Shown piece after piece: positions 40,568 to 49,992 of a DNA stretch of 64,000 nucleotides. The notes beneath the pieces are model-generated. The model was given only the letters and a program-made list of their open reading frames with translations, was not told the origin of the DNA and ran no database searches. Position 1 is the stretch's first letter, and the number at the start of each line of letters is the position of its first letter. Both the position numbers and the translations under genes were made by a program. The DNA comes from Phormidesmis sp963710175 (GTDB taxonomy: Bacteria; Cyanobacteriota; Cyanobacteriia; Phormidesmidales; Phormidesmidaceae), in assembly GCA_963710175.1 (NCBI GenBank), contig CAVPZC010000003.1, positions 186,001 through 250,000 on the forward strand. The letters run 5' to 3'.

Positions 40568-42418
40568 ATGACATCTCTTCCCCCTACCTCTCCGTCTGTT
40601 GGCGCTCGTGTTCGCGGGTCGCTGTCTGGTCTTTTGTGGCCGCTGGTGTGGATAGGTATTTTGGCGACAGCAGGCGGCATCGGCCTGCGGGCAGTGACGG
40701 TGATGACCCAAAATCCACCCCTGCCAGACTGCACTCAAGCGCTCAGCAGCGACAGCGAGCGGCTGCTGTGTGCCCAGGCCAGCGTGCAGTCAGGATCGGC
40801 TCAGGCCCTGATTGAAGCAATTGAACTGGTGGCCTCTTGGACGCCGAGCAATCCGCTGCATGAGGAGGCCGACCGACTGATGAACCGGTGGTCGAGGGCG
40901 CTGCTAGAGGAGCTAGATGAGATGGTGCAGCGCGGTGAGATTCGGCAGGCCAAAGCGCTGGCCGCGCGGATTCCGGCGCGGGTGGAGAGCTATTCGCAGG
41001 TAGAAGAGGCGATCGCCAACTGGGATCAAGAGTGGGCCTCTGGCCAAAAAATCGAAGACCGTGTGACTCAGGCAGTCGAGGCTCAAAACTGGACCGGGGC
41101 GCGGCGAGCGGTACAAAGTCTCAAGACGCTCAACACCCGCCACTGGACAGTCACTCGTCCCAACCAGCTCAAGGAAAAGATCGACCGTGAGCAGACCGCT
41201 CGCCGCCAGCTTAACCAGGCCCGCACTCTGGCCAAAACGGGTGATCTAAAAAAGCTGGGCGAAGCCCTGGCGATCGCCGAGGACATGAATCTTGAAACAG
41301 CCGCCTGGAAAGAAGCCAAGCCCGACGTGGATAGATGGGCTAAAAAAGTGCTGCAATACAGCTTTGAAAAGTGGGAAGAAGAAGACATTGACGCAGCGAT
41401 CGCCATTGTCCAGCTTGTCCCTCCCGACCTAGCGCTGACTGCTGAAGCGCTAGATTTGGTCAGATTTGGTCACGCTCAGCGGCTGGCTGTCGGCCACTAC
41501 GACCAGTGGCTGCCCTCCTACGCTCAGGTCTATAACCTGCTAGAGGCTATTCAGGCCGTACAGCAGATTTCACCTGCCAGCCCGTTTTATGAAGAGGCCC
41601 AAGCGAGCCTGACGCAGTGGCAGCAAAAGCTGGCGGATATGGTGCAGTTGCAGTACGCCAGTACGCTGGCGCAGATGGGCCAGCGGGCGAGCTACCGCAT
41701 GGCGATCGCCGAAGCCGAGCAAATCACCCAGGAGCGCCCGCAGCGAGTCCAGGCTCAAACCCTAATTTCTCACTGGCAAAACGAAATTGAGCGGATTGAA
41801 GACCGGCCCACTTTGAACCGGGCGGTGCGGCTAGCGAGTGCGGGGGGTAAGGCCAATTTACGCTCGGCCATTGCAGAGGCGGGCAAAGTCGGGCAGGGCC
41901 GGGCGCTGCGAATTGAAGGGCAGACCTATATCGCCGAGTGGATTGATCGCATAGAAACTATTGAGGATCAGCCGATATTAAATAAAGCTAAGCAGTTTGC
42001 CAACGGTGGCAACTTCAAGCAGGCGATCGCCGAAGCCCAAAAAATTGCCAAAGACCGGGCGCTGCGCGATCAGGCTCAGGCCTCCATTAAGACATGGACG
42101 GATGACCTGGAGACCCGCGAAGACCGGCCTATTCTGGTTCGTGCCGAAGACCTGGCAGCCAGGGGCAGTCTGACCGCCGCTATTGAAGTCGCTGCTCAAA
42201 TTGCGCCGGGCCGCGCGCTCTACAGCGAAGCCCGCAACAGTATCGCCCTCTGGACCGACGAGCGGGCCTACATCTGGTCGCTAGAAGCTCCTGCCGTAGA
42301 AGGCTACGCCAACGAAGATGGCTACTCTGATGGCGCTGGCTATAGCGATGACAATAGCGGCTATGGTGACGGCTACTATGAAGATAGCTACAGCGACAGC
42401 TACAATAATGACTTTTAA
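40568..42418 (+). CDS. Membrane-anchored repeat protein with Tyr/Asp/Ser-rich tail
   Basis: About 616 residues from the ATG at 40568, preceded by AGG seven bases away; an in-frame GTG at 40547 is less likely. One N-terminal membrane helix ('LLWPLVWIGILATAGGIGL') anchors a long helical domain. From about residue 330 a ~60-residue motif repeats at least four times: helix-(K/A)AIAEA-(x)-(Q/K)I-(x)-RAL-(x)-QA-(x)-W-(x)-(E)-ED-(R/Q)-P-(I)-LN. The last ~35 residues are low complexity ('SDGAGYSDDNSGYGDGYYED'). It resembles conserved cyanobacterial proteins sometimes labelled chromosome-segregation-like, with no demonstrated role. Confidence 0.75.
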   Translation: MTSLPPTSPSVGARVRGSLSGLLWPLVWIGILATAGGIGLRAVTVMTQNPPLPDCTQALSSDSERLLCAQASVQSGSAQALIEAIELVASWTPSNPLHEEADRLMNRWSRALLEELDEMVQRGEIRQAKALAARIPARVESYSQVEEAIANWDQEWASGQKIEDRVTQAVEAQNWTGARRAVQSLKTLNTRHWTVTRPNQLKEKIDREQTARRQLNQARTLAKTGDLKKLGEALAIAEDMNLETAAWKEAKPDVDRWAKKVLQYSFEKWEEEDIDAAIAIVQLVPPDLALTAEALDLVRFGHAQRLAVGHYDQWLPSYAQVYNLLEAIQAVQQISPASPFYEEAQASLTQWQQKLADMVQLQYASTLAQMGQRASYRMAIAEAEQITQERPQRVQAQTLISHWQNEIERIEDRPTLNRAVRLASAGGKANLRSAIAEAGKVGQGRALRIEGQTYIAEWIDRIETIEDQPILNKAKQFANGGNFKQAIAEAQKIAKDRALRDQAQASIKTWTDDLETREDRPILVRAEDLAARGSLTAAIEVAAQIAPGRALYSEARNSIALWTDERAYIWSLEAPAVEGYANEDGYSDGAGYSDDNSGYGDGYYEDSYSDSYNNDF

Positions 42419-42543
42419 GGCTGCCAGATAAGGCCGACAGCTCAGCGCTGACAGAGGCTGTCTGAAAGCAGGATCACCTGTAAGGTGAACGGGGTTTACC
42501 TGGTTATAACTAGAATCAGCCATAGCAAGGTATCTAGGCAGAC

Positions 42544-44643
42544 ATGAGCGATTTGACAGGTCAGCGACCCAACCGCCCTCTGCAACTCATGCTGGTCGAT
42601 GAAGACCCGGTCTTTCGCTTGGGCCTGAAAGTGTGGCTAGAGCAGCAGGGCGATTTTGCGGTGGTGGCTGAAGCCGGGACGGCTGACGCAGTGCTCACGG
42701 AAGTGCGATCGCGCTTTCAGACCTACCAGCAGTCACTAGACGATCCGGCTTTGCGCCCGCAGGAGCCATCAGCGCTATCGCTAGAGCCACCTATTAATTT
42801 AGTCATTTTAGACCTGGGTTTGGGTGCTCGTGACCCAGAAGCAACCCCTGGTCTACAGCTCTGCCAGCAGCTCAAAACGGAGTTTCCTAGCCTGCCAGTG
42901 CTCGTGCTGAGCGCCCAGGCTGAGCCAGTGCTACAGGCCGCTGCCGAACGTATGGGAGCCGATGGCTACGGCCCGCGCAGTATGTCTGTGCGGCGGCTGG
43001 GGCAGCTTATTCGACAGGTCGCTGTCAAGCTGCCAGATGAAGCTAAGAGTCAGGCAGATGCCTCTCAACCGTCGCCACTTGCGCCTCGCCGTTCTGATGC
43101 TGATACCCGTCAATCTGGCCGTCAATCTGGCCGTCAGTCTGGCCGTCAGTCTGGCCGTCAGTCTGGCCTCACCCAGCTCAACGATATTCCTGGGCCGCTG
43201 ACGGCAATGCGGATCAGTATGCGGCTTTCCGGGCAGCAGCAGATCGACCAGCATTTGTCTGAGATTGCGATCGCCCGTCAGCGCACCTACTCCTGGTTGC
43301 AGCAGGCCATTCTCGACGGTAAAAAGCGTGAGCTAATCGCCGCCCGCTGGCTGGTATCGGGGATTTGGCAGACGCCGCAGTTTAGAGATGGGCCAAGAGG
43401 GGGAGATAGGCGTAGAGGAGAAGGGCTCAGTGAGCGATCGCTAGGACCAGCCGGTAGTTCAGCGAGTACAGACTGGATTCGAGCAGCGCGGCAGGGAGGC
43501 TACGGGCAAAGCTACGCCGATATGACGGCGGCTCGGTATCTGGACCGGGATCTGCTGGTGCCGGGGGCGACAGCGGCACTGGCAATGAGTTCAGTCCGGC
43601 TACAGGCGCGCCCGGGTGATGTGCAAAGTGCGGTGTTTGAAGGGGTATTTGCCAAGCTCCAGAGACCGCTGAAAAATATCAGCCAGTCGCCGTTAGAAAT
43701 TGACATTCTGCGGGCTGATAAAAAGCTAGAGCTGCTTTACCTGGTGCTGCGTCAGCTAGAAGATCTGCTGGACGATTTGCGAGCTTCTCAGGTGCAGCCC
43801 GGTCAGCTCTCAGTGCGGTCTTCTCAGGTTATTCAAGATCTCTGGGAGGCGGTTATTACCGAATTTTTTGGTAAGTACTACACCGTACGGGTGGGCAATG
43901 TCGAAGAAGAAGTGGTGACGCTGCTCATCCGAGAAAAACTCATCGTGCAAGCGCAAATCCTCGACCACATTCCGCTGATGTCTGCGCTCTTTAGCCATTG
44001 GCTGTTTCAAGAGCCCTTCACAATTGAAAGTGCTTCCTACGCGGCGACGACGCCTCAGGCGATCGCCTACAGCGAGCAGCTCCTCGAAAATTTGACAATT
44101 CAGGTGGCTAACGCGGTCATTCAGCCCATGCTCAACCGATTGGCCGATACCGAGCCGATCAAAAAAAGTCTGTACACCAGCCGCTTGATGTCCTCCCGCG
44201 AGATTGAGCGATTTCGCAACGATCTCTCCTGGCGCTACCGGTGGGACCGGCTGATCAACGAGCCTAAGGCCATCTTTGAGAGCCGTCATCGTCTGTATGT
44301 GCTCACCCCCGCCGGAATTGACACCACCTCTATCTACTCCCCCCGCCGCGCCGAACTGGATCGCCTCTCGGGTCTACCGCTGGTGGTGACGCTGTCGATG
44401 GAGACCCGCGATGCGATCGCCCCTCGACTGCGAACGGCGATCGCCCTGGTCGGTAGCAGCGTCGTCTATGTACTCACAGAAGTATTAGGGCGCGGCATCG
44501 GCCTGGTTGGTCGAGGCATCTTTCAGGGCATGGGCAGTGCCTGGCAAGGCAGCAAAATGAAGCCGCGCCGACCGGTTGCGCCCGAGCCACCAAGTAGCTA
44601 CGGAGATGATCCGTATTCGCAGGATTTTAGCGAATGGGAGTAA
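42544..44643 (+). CDS. Receiver-like domain fused to DUF3685 (Ycf55-like)
   Basis: 699 residues. Residues 12-150 form a response-regulator receiver: acidic pair in 'LMLVDEDPVFRLGL', candidate phospho-Asp in 'LVILDLGLGARD', then 'PVLVLSAQAEPV'. After a linker with five RQSG repeats, the large C-terminal part is DUF3685, related to plastid-encoded Ycf55 ('LEIDILRADKKLELLYLVLR', 'FGKYYTVRVGNVEEEV', 'FRNDLSWRYRWDRLINEP'). The function of DUF3685 is unknown. The C-terminal hydrophobic run 'IALVGSSVVYVLTEVLG' might contact membrane. Flanking genes on the same strand are also poorly known. Confidence 0.9.
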   Translation: MSDLTGQRPNRPLQLMLVDEDPVFRLGLKVWLEQQGDFAVVAEAGTADAVLTEVRSRFQTYQQSLDDPALRPQEPSALSLEPPINLVILDLGLGARDPEATPGLQLCQQLKTEFPSLPVLVLSAQAEPVLQAAAERMGADGYGPRSMSVRRLGQLIRQVAVKLPDEAKSQADASQPSPLAPRRSDADTRQSGRQSGRQSGRQSGRQSGLTQLNDIPGPLTAMRISMRLSGQQQIDQHLSEIAIARQRTYSWLQQAILDGKKRELIAARWLVSGIWQTPQFRDGPRGGDRRRGEGLSERSLGPAGSSASTDWIRAARQGGYGQSYADMTAARYLDRDLLVPGATAALAMSSVRLQARPGDVQSAVFEGVFAKLQRPLKNISQSPLEIDILRADKKLELLYLVLRQLEDLLDDLRASQVQPGQLSVRSSQVIQDLWEAVITEFFGKYYTVRVGNVEEEVVTLLIREKLIVQAQILDHIPLMSALFSHWLFQEPFTIESASYAATTPQAIAYSEQLLENLTIQVANAVIQPMLNRLADTEPIKKSLYTSRLMSSREIERFRNDLSWRYRWDRLINEPKAIFESRHRLYVLTPAGIDTTSIYSPRRAELDRLSGLPLVVTLSMETRDAIAPRLRTAIALVGSSVVYVLTEVLGRGIGLVGRGIFQGMGSAWQGSKMKPRRPVAPEPPSSYGDDPYSQDFSEWE
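43108..43167 (+). repeat. In-frame 12-bp tandem repeat, five copies
   Basis: CGTCAATCTGGC twice, then CGTCAGTCTGGC three times, with no interruptions. Each unit encodes RQSG. It lies in the linker between the receiver-like and DUF3685 domains. The near-identity of units suggests recent expansion by slippage; changes in copy number would keep the frame. Confidence 0.95.
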
Positions 44644-44689
44644 GAGGCTTTGCGAGTGAGTTGAACATCTTTGAACATAGGCGAAGGCC

Positions 44690-45868
44690 ATGAAACCAAA
44701 GAGCTACCAGGAGTATGTCGTCGGTGTGATGACGATGGATGTAGAGGGCAAAGGCTCTGAGCGCTTTCTCGACTGCGTGACTAAAGCGGTCAGCACTTTT
44801 GAGCTTGCGCTTAAAGATTCGCTTGGCGTTCGTGTGGTCACGCTTGCTTTTGAAGGGCCGCACCTGATGCCGACCGCCGGGGCCTACGCTCCGCTTGATT
44901 TTTTGCACGTTGGCATGACTGAAAAAATAGAGCGGGATGTACACTTTTTGCTCATCATTACCGAAGTTGACTTATCGACAACTTCGTTCGGCTCTACACT
45001 GGCACTGCCTAGCCAGCTCACGAATGTTGGCATTATCTCGACTAAACGCCTTAACCCTACGTTTTGGGGTGATTCGGAAGACAAATCGCTGACTGTTCGC
45101 CGCTTAGAAACGCTGTTGCTCCATACTTTTAGTCGTTTACTAAATCTCTCTTATTCTAAGCATTCACAAAATATTGCGTACGATTTTGCAGATGTAGAAG
45201 ATCTCGCTGGCATGGTTCACTTTACCGATAGGCAGCGCCAGCAGATGCGCCAAGCGCTGCCTCGGGAAGCCCATGAGCGAACGAGTCGGAGCAGCCGATG
45301 GCGGTTTGTTTTATCGACTTTGGTCAGAGATTGGGAGAGTATTGTGATCGCCATTATCCGAGCCAATCCATTTCGCCTGCTCGCCCGCCTACCGACGATG
45401 ATTACAGCGGCGCTTTCTACCATTATTTTTCTGTTCTTTACCCCCGACATGTGGGACGTTGCTAGCACTGTCGAACTCTATCAGCTGATTTTGTTCTCTC
45501 TCATTGCGATCGCTGCCGCCACCGCTGCTCTATACCGAGCCTTTGCCTTTGGCGACGTTCTCAGCCGCCGCCGGACGCTAGCAGAATCTACGGTCGTGAC
45601 GAGCGCGGCAACGATCCTCAGCCTGCTGCTGACGATGTCTCTACTGTTTGCCATTTTTATGGGCTTCCTCTACATGGGTACTGTGACTATCTTTCCGCGT
45701 AAGCTGATGGAAACCTGGCCTACAGTAGATCCTGCGGTACGCACGATAGATCATATCAAGCTCAGCATATTCGTAGCGGCTTTAGGCGTACTGGCAGGTT
45801 CGCTCGGTGGCCGGGCGGATAGCAATGGGCTAATCCGCGGGGTTCTTTTTGTCGATGAAGAAGCATAG
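44690..45868 (+). CDS. Four-helix membrane protein with degenerate metzincin-like N-domain
   Basis: 392 residues. The N-terminal ~190 residues are soluble. They contain 'LLLHTFSRLLNLSYSKH' at about residues 142-158, where a metzincin or archaemetzincin would have HExxHxxGLxH, so the zinc ligands are largely lost; 'DFADVEDLAGMVHFTDRQRQ' follows as such domains do. The C-terminal ~200 residues hold about four membrane helices ('LPTMITAALSTIIFLFF', 'LILFSLIAIAAATAALY'). I do not recognise a named family; the metzincin link is my inference from pattern. It starts 46 bp after the DUF3685 gene. Confidence 0.7.
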   Translation: MKPKSYQEYVVGVMTMDVEGKGSERFLDCVTKAVSTFELALKDSLGVRVVTLAFEGPHLMPTAGAYAPLDFLHVGMTEKIERDVHFLLIITEVDLSTTSFGSTLALPSQLTNVGIISTKRLNPTFWGDSEDKSLTVRRLETLLLHTFSRLLNLSYSKHSQNIAYDFADVEDLAGMVHFTDRQRQQMRQALPREAHERTSRSSRWRFVLSTLVRDWESIVIAIIRANPFRLLARLPTMITAALSTIIFLFFTPDMWDVASTVELYQLILFSLIAIAAATAALYRAFAFGDVLSRRRTLAESTVVTSAATILSLLLTMSLLFAIFMGFLYMGTVTIFPRKLMETWPTVDPAVRTIDHIKLSIFVAALGVLAGSLGGRADSNGLIRGVLFVDEEA

Positions 45869-46074
45869 CTAGCAGCGCCCTGGTGACCCCTGTCAGGAGC
45901 TATCAGGCAGAATGGTGAGATTTTAAAGTCTATCGTCAGCAAATAATCGTTAGGAAATACTGGGCAAGACCTGCTAGAAGATGAATGACTAGCTCCGCTA
46001 ATTGATAGAGCGCATCGCTTTCGGACTAGCGCTATCCTAATAGCAATCGCTTTACCTTTTTTGTACCTCTCCCT

Positions 46075-47292
46075 ATGTCTCATTCCATCTGCATTCTCGG
46101 TGGCGGCTTTGGCGGTCTCTACACAGCTTTAGCCCTCAGTAAGCTCGATTGGGGAGATGAGCAGTCCGAAATTGTGCTGGTGGATCAGCGCGATCGCTTC
46201 CTTTTCGCCCCCCTTCTCTACGAACTGGTTACTGGCGAACTGCAAACCTGGGAAATTGCGCCCCCTTACGAAGAGCTGCTGGCGAATACGGGCGTCCGCT
46301 TTCATCAGAGCGGCGTTGAGCAGATAGATTTGGACGCTCAGCAGGTTTCACTGACCGATGGTGAACAGCTCTCTTATGACCGTCTCGTCCTTGCCCTCGG
46401 CGGCGAAACTCCGATGGACATGGCCCCTGGCGTTGCAGAACATGCCATTCCCTTTCGGGCCTTAGAAGATGCCTACCGGCTGCAAGAGCGGCTGCGGCTG
46501 CTAGAGGCTAGCGATGCCGATAAGATTCGCGTGGCGGTGGTAGGGGGCGGCTACAGCGGGGTTGAAGTGGCCTGTAAGGTGGCTGAGCGATTGGGCGCTG
46601 GCGTAGCCCCTCCGCAGGAGAATCGCGGTCGCATTCGCATCGTCGAGCTAGCCGACAAGATCCTACAAAACTCTGCCGAATTCAACCAAAAAGCGGCGCA
46701 AAAAGCTCTCAACGATAAAGATGTCTGGGTAGACTACGAAACTACCGTTACCGAAGTTACCGCTGACTCTATCTCCCTGAGCTACAAAGACAAGATTGAT
46801 ACTATCCCGGTCGATATCGTGCTGTGGACTGTGGGCAGCAAGGTCAGTCCGGCACTCGACGCCCTCGATTTACCTCGCAACCAGCGCCAACAGTTCACAA
46901 TTGAACCGACCTTGCAGGTCGCCGCTCATCCTCACGTTTTTGCCCTGGGCGATCTGGCCGATGGCCTAGACGCGGCTGGTAAAACGGTACCCTCGACCGC
47001 TCAATCCGCCTTGCAGCAAGCCGACTATGCCGCCTGGAATATTTGGGCTAGCCTGACTGGCAGACCGCTATTGCCCTTCCGCTATCAGCACTTAGGTGAA
47101 ATGATGACCTTGGGCAGTGACAATGCGACGCTAGCGGGCCTGGGCATCAAGCTCGATGGCAACCTGGCTCACATCGCGCGGCGGCTGACTTACCTCTATC
47201 GTATGCCCACCCTCGACCATCAGATCCGCGTGGGACTCAACTGGGCTACCCAACCTTTACAGGCGCTGCTGACCACTCACGGCGGTGAGTAA
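46075..47292 (+). CDS. Type II NAD(P)H dehydrogenase-like flavoprotein
   Basis: 405 residues with two dinucleotide folds: 'ICILGGGFGGLYTALALSKL' for FAD and 'VAVVGGGYSGVEVACKVA' for NAD(P)H, plus 'FALGDLADGLDAAGKTVPST' near the C-terminus (second FAD contact) and 'AQSALQQADYAAWNIW'. This pattern is the non-proton-pumping NDH-2 family, which passes electrons from NADH to quinone at the membrane. Cyanobacteria have several (Ndb) copies and this may be one of the plastid NDC1-like forms. The HAD gene follows after 15 bp. Confidence 0.9.
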   Translation: MSHSICILGGGFGGLYTALALSKLDWGDEQSEIVLVDQRDRFLFAPLLYELVTGELQTWEIAPPYEELLANTGVRFHQSGVEQIDLDAQQVSLTDGEQLSYDRLVLALGGETPMDMAPGVAEHAIPFRALEDAYRLQERLRLLEASDADKIRVAVVGGGYSGVEVACKVAERLGAGVAPPQENRGRIRIVELADKILQNSAEFNQKAAQKALNDKDVWVDYETTVTEVTADSISLSYKDKIDTIPVDIVLWTVGSKVSPALDALDLPRNQRQQFTIEPTLQVAAHPHVFALGDLADGLDAAGKTVPSTAQSALQQADYAAWNIWASLTGRPLLPFRYQHLGEMMTLGSDNATLAGLGIKLDGNLAHIARRLTYLYRMPTLDHQIRVGLNWATQPLQALLTTHGGE

Positions 47293-47307
47293 ATTGGTTA
47301 AGAAAAC

Positions 47308-47958
47308 ATGCCTTCTCTAGACCCGCCAAAAGTAATCTATCTCGATGCCTTTGGTACCCTTTTCGGCGTCAGCAGCAGCGTTGGCGAACTCTACAGCAAT
47401 CTGGCGCAAAAGGCCCGGGTCAATACCGAGGCTCAGGCAGTCAATCGGGCCTTTTATCAGAGCTTTGCTGCCGCTGAGAGACTGGCTTTCCCAGGCGCGT
47501 CAGCAGCGGCGATTCCAGCACTCGAATACCGCTGGTGGCAAGCCATCGTAGCTGAAACGTTTGAACGGGTAGGGGTGCTAGAAAAATTTGCAGATTTTGA
47601 TACTTTTTACGCGGGTTTGTACGCTTATTTTGAAACGGCTGCGCCCTGGCAGATCTATGCTGATACGCTGCCAGCACTGCTTCGCTGGCAGAAAGCGGGT
47701 ATCGAGTTGGGGGTGATTTCCAATTTCGATTCTCGCCTTTATCGAGTGCTGAGTGTGTTGGGATTGGCCTCCTATTTTCAGTCCGTCACGATTTCTACGG
47801 AAGTAGGTGCGGCCAAGCCCTCGCCCAAAATTTTTGCAGCGGCCCTGGCAAAACACGACTGCCCAGCTGAACGGGCCTGGCACGTAGGCGACAGCAAGAC
47901 CGAAGATTACGTCGGTGCTCAGGCGACTGGAATGCGAGCTATTTTGGTCGCTCGCTAA
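47308..47958 (+). CDS. HAD-superfamily hydrolase
   Basis: 216 residues, subfamily I. Motif I is 'YLDAFGTLFGV', with nucleophile Asp but Ala in place of the second Asp (as in HDHD3-like members). Motif II is Ser in 'LGVISNFDSRL', motif III Lys in 'GAAKPSPKIF', and motif IV 'WHVGDSKTEDYVGA'. It is probably a small-molecule phosphatase of unknown substrate. Close spacing to the NDH-2 gene suggests cotranscription. Confidence 0.9.
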   Translation: MPSLDPPKVIYLDAFGTLFGVSSSVGELYSNLAQKARVNTEAQAVNRAFYQSFAAAERLAFPGASAAAIPALEYRWWQAIVAETFERVGVLEKFADFDTFYAGLYAYFETAAPWQIYADTLPALLRWQKAGIELGVISNFDSRLYRVLSVLGLASYFQSVTISTEVGAAKPSPKIFAAALAKHDCPAERAWHVGDSKTEDYVGAQATGMRAILVAR

Positions 47959-48101
47959 TGTCTGGCTGGAGTGGGCTGGATTGCGATCAGTAACAGGCTG
48001 ATATGCATTGAAGCAGTAAGCGGTACCCTCTCAACAAACCCATAGACGAAAGTTGATGGTTCGGGAATGTGACCGACAAAGATCTGGGGATAGCCGCTGC
48101 C

Positions 48102-49922
48102 ATGTTTCGTTGTCTTTTGCTGCTGAGGTACGCTCTCTGTCAGGCTTTGCTGTGGTTTGGGCTCAGTGCGGCTCCTCTGCTGAGAGGTTCCGCTAGTGCC
48201 CAGCCTTCCTCACCGTCTAATTCTTTACCGTCTGATACAAACTCACTGCCCTCTGACCCGCTGCCAACGCTGCCCTTACCGCCCGCAGATATCAGCCCCG
48301 ACCTGCGCCCTGAAGACCGCCTGCCCGAACAGACACTTCCCCAGCCGTTACCTCAGCTACCGCCACCTGACCAGCTGCTGAATGACGACTTAGATGGCGT
48401 CAATACTCCGGATGGAGTTACCAGCGGCAGTGAAGAGACTTTTGTAGTGAGCGGTTTTCGACTGGAAGGCAGCCGCGTTTTTACCGCTGACGATTTTGCT
48501 GATTTGTTTGCCCAGTACATTGGCCGACCGATTACGTTTTATCAGCTGCTAGAGGTGCGCTCAGCGGTGACGCAGCGCTATGTTGAGGCTGGTTTTGTGA
48601 CTTCTGGCGCGTTCATTCCGCCCCAGACTTTGGCCGAGGGGGTGGTGACGGTGCAGGTGGTGGAAGGAGCGATCGCCCAGATCCAGGTGATCGGCACCCG
48701 TCGGCTCAACCCTCGCTATATCCGCAGCCGTTTGGGACTGGCCGCGCAGCCCCCGATCAGTACTGGCAAGCTGCTGGCCGGTCTTCAGCGCTTACAGATA
48801 GACCCGCTAATTGCCACGGTCTCTGCCGATCTGCAGACGGGGGTAGAGCCCGGCACCAGCGTGCTGCGAGTAGATGTGACTGAGGCCGATTCTTTTGATC
48901 TGGCTATCGGGGTGGATAATCGGCGATCGCCCAGCATTGGCAGCGTGCGTCGCTATCTGGATATGCGTGAGGGCAACTTATCTGGACTGGGCGATCGCAT
49001 CTCCGTTGGCGTAGCCAACACCGATGGCAGCAATAGCATAGACCTGAGCTACTCGCTCCCTCTCAGCCCTCACAATACTCGCCTCAACCTTGAAGCAACT
49101 GCTTCTGAGAGCCAAGTGATTGACCCTACCTTTGAAGTGCTTGATATCAGCGCCAATGCCTATCGCTATGAGATTGGGGTCACTCACCCCCTGATTGAAA
49201 CCTCCACCCAGGAAGTCTTCCTAGGTCTGGCCTTCTCTTATAAAGCAAACCAAACCCGGCTGGGCATTGACAATATTGGTCCGTTTCCGCTCTCGCCAGG
49301 GGCCGACAGCAATGGGAAAACCCGAGTCAGCGCCCTGCGGTTTTCGCAGGGGTGGACGCAGCGCAGTCAGCAGCAGGTCTTGGCCGCGCGATCGCAGTTC
49401 AGTCTTGGCCTCGACTGGCTCAATGCGACCAAAAACTCCAGCGATATTCCAGACAGCCAGTTTTTCTCCTGGCGAGGTCAGGGGCAGTGGGTGCGCCTGC
49501 TGGGTTCAGATGCGCTCTTTCTACTGCGAGGCGATATGCAGCTCGCCGCTACCAGCTTGCTGTCATCCGAGCAGTTTGGCCTGGGCGGGCAGCAGACGGT
49601 GCGTGGCTACCGGCAAGACGCACTGCTGCGAGACAACGGCGCAATGATTTCGGCTGAAGCGCGTTTTCCAATTATCCGCTTGGGCAAAGGCAGCCTGGTA
49701 CAGCTCACGCCCTTTGTCGATGTGGGAACAGCTTGGAATCATGCCAATACACCTGCTGGCAACAATGTCTTAGCGGCTACCGGGCTGGGGCTGCTCTGGC
49801 AGCAGAATGAAAATTTTACCGCCCGTCTTGACTGGGGTATCCCGGTTGTAGCGATTGATAGCACCGGCAGCAGTCTGCAAGACAGCGGACTGTATTTTTC
49901 GGTTCAGTACAATCTGTTTTAG
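48102..49922 (+). CDS. TpsB/ShlB-family outer-membrane transporter
   Basis: About 606 residues from the ATG at 48102, chosen so that the signal peptide 'FRCLLLLRYALCQALLWFG' is N-terminal; a GTG at 48069 is also open. A Pro/Ser/Leu-rich linker (about 35-95) is followed by a POTRA domain ('VSGFRLEGSRVFTADDFADL', 'VVEGAIAQIQVIGTRRLN') and a C-terminal 16-strand barrel ending in an aromatic residue ('LYFSVQYNLF'). 'GGQQTVRGYRQDALLRDNG' carries the conserved VRGY of loop 6. It exports a TpsA-type adhesin; no such large gene lies beside it in this window. Confidence 0.92.
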   Translation: MFRCLLLLRYALCQALLWFGLSAAPLLRGSASAQPSSPSNSLPSDTNSLPSDPLPTLPLPPADISPDLRPEDRLPEQTLPQPLPQLPPPDQLLNDDLDGVNTPDGVTSGSEETFVVSGFRLEGSRVFTADDFADLFAQYIGRPITFYQLLEVRSAVTQRYVEAGFVTSGAFIPPQTLAEGVVTVQVVEGAIAQIQVIGTRRLNPRYIRSRLGLAAQPPISTGKLLAGLQRLQIDPLIATVSADLQTGVEPGTSVLRVDVTEADSFDLAIGVDNRRSPSIGSVRRYLDMREGNLSGLGDRISVGVANTDGSNSIDLSYSLPLSPHNTRLNLEATASESQVIDPTFEVLDISANAYRYEIGVTHPLIETSTQEVFLGLAFSYKANQTRLGIDNIGPFPLSPGADSNGKTRVSALRFSQGWTQRSQQQVLAARSQFSLGLDWLNATKNSSDIPDSQFFSWRGQGQWVRLLGSDALFLLRGDMQLAATSLLSSEQFGLGGQQTVRGYRQDALLRDNGAMISAEARFPIIRLGKGSLVQLTPFVDVGTAWNHANTPAGNNVLAATGLGLLWQQNENFTARLDWGIPVVAIDSTGSSLQDSGLYFSVQYNLF

Positions 49923-49986
49923 CTGGCCTGTTTTAGCTGGCCCATTTTAGCTGGCCCATTTTAGCTGGCCCATTTTAGCTGGGCTA
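49917..49986. repeat. 14-bp tandem repeat, five copies, overlapping tpsB stop
   Basis: The unit TTTTAGCTGGCCCA occurs five times without gaps (49917, 49931, 49945, 49959, 49973). Three internal copies are identical; the first ends CTG and the last GGGCTA. The first unit includes the TAG stop of the upstream gene. It nearly reaches the stop of the convergent membrane-protein gene. Confidence 0.95.
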
Positions 49987-49992
49987 TTCTCA

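Noticed and set aside
43810..44289. 159-codon open frame antisense to the DUF3685 gene
   Set aside because: Shadow of a conserved coding region.
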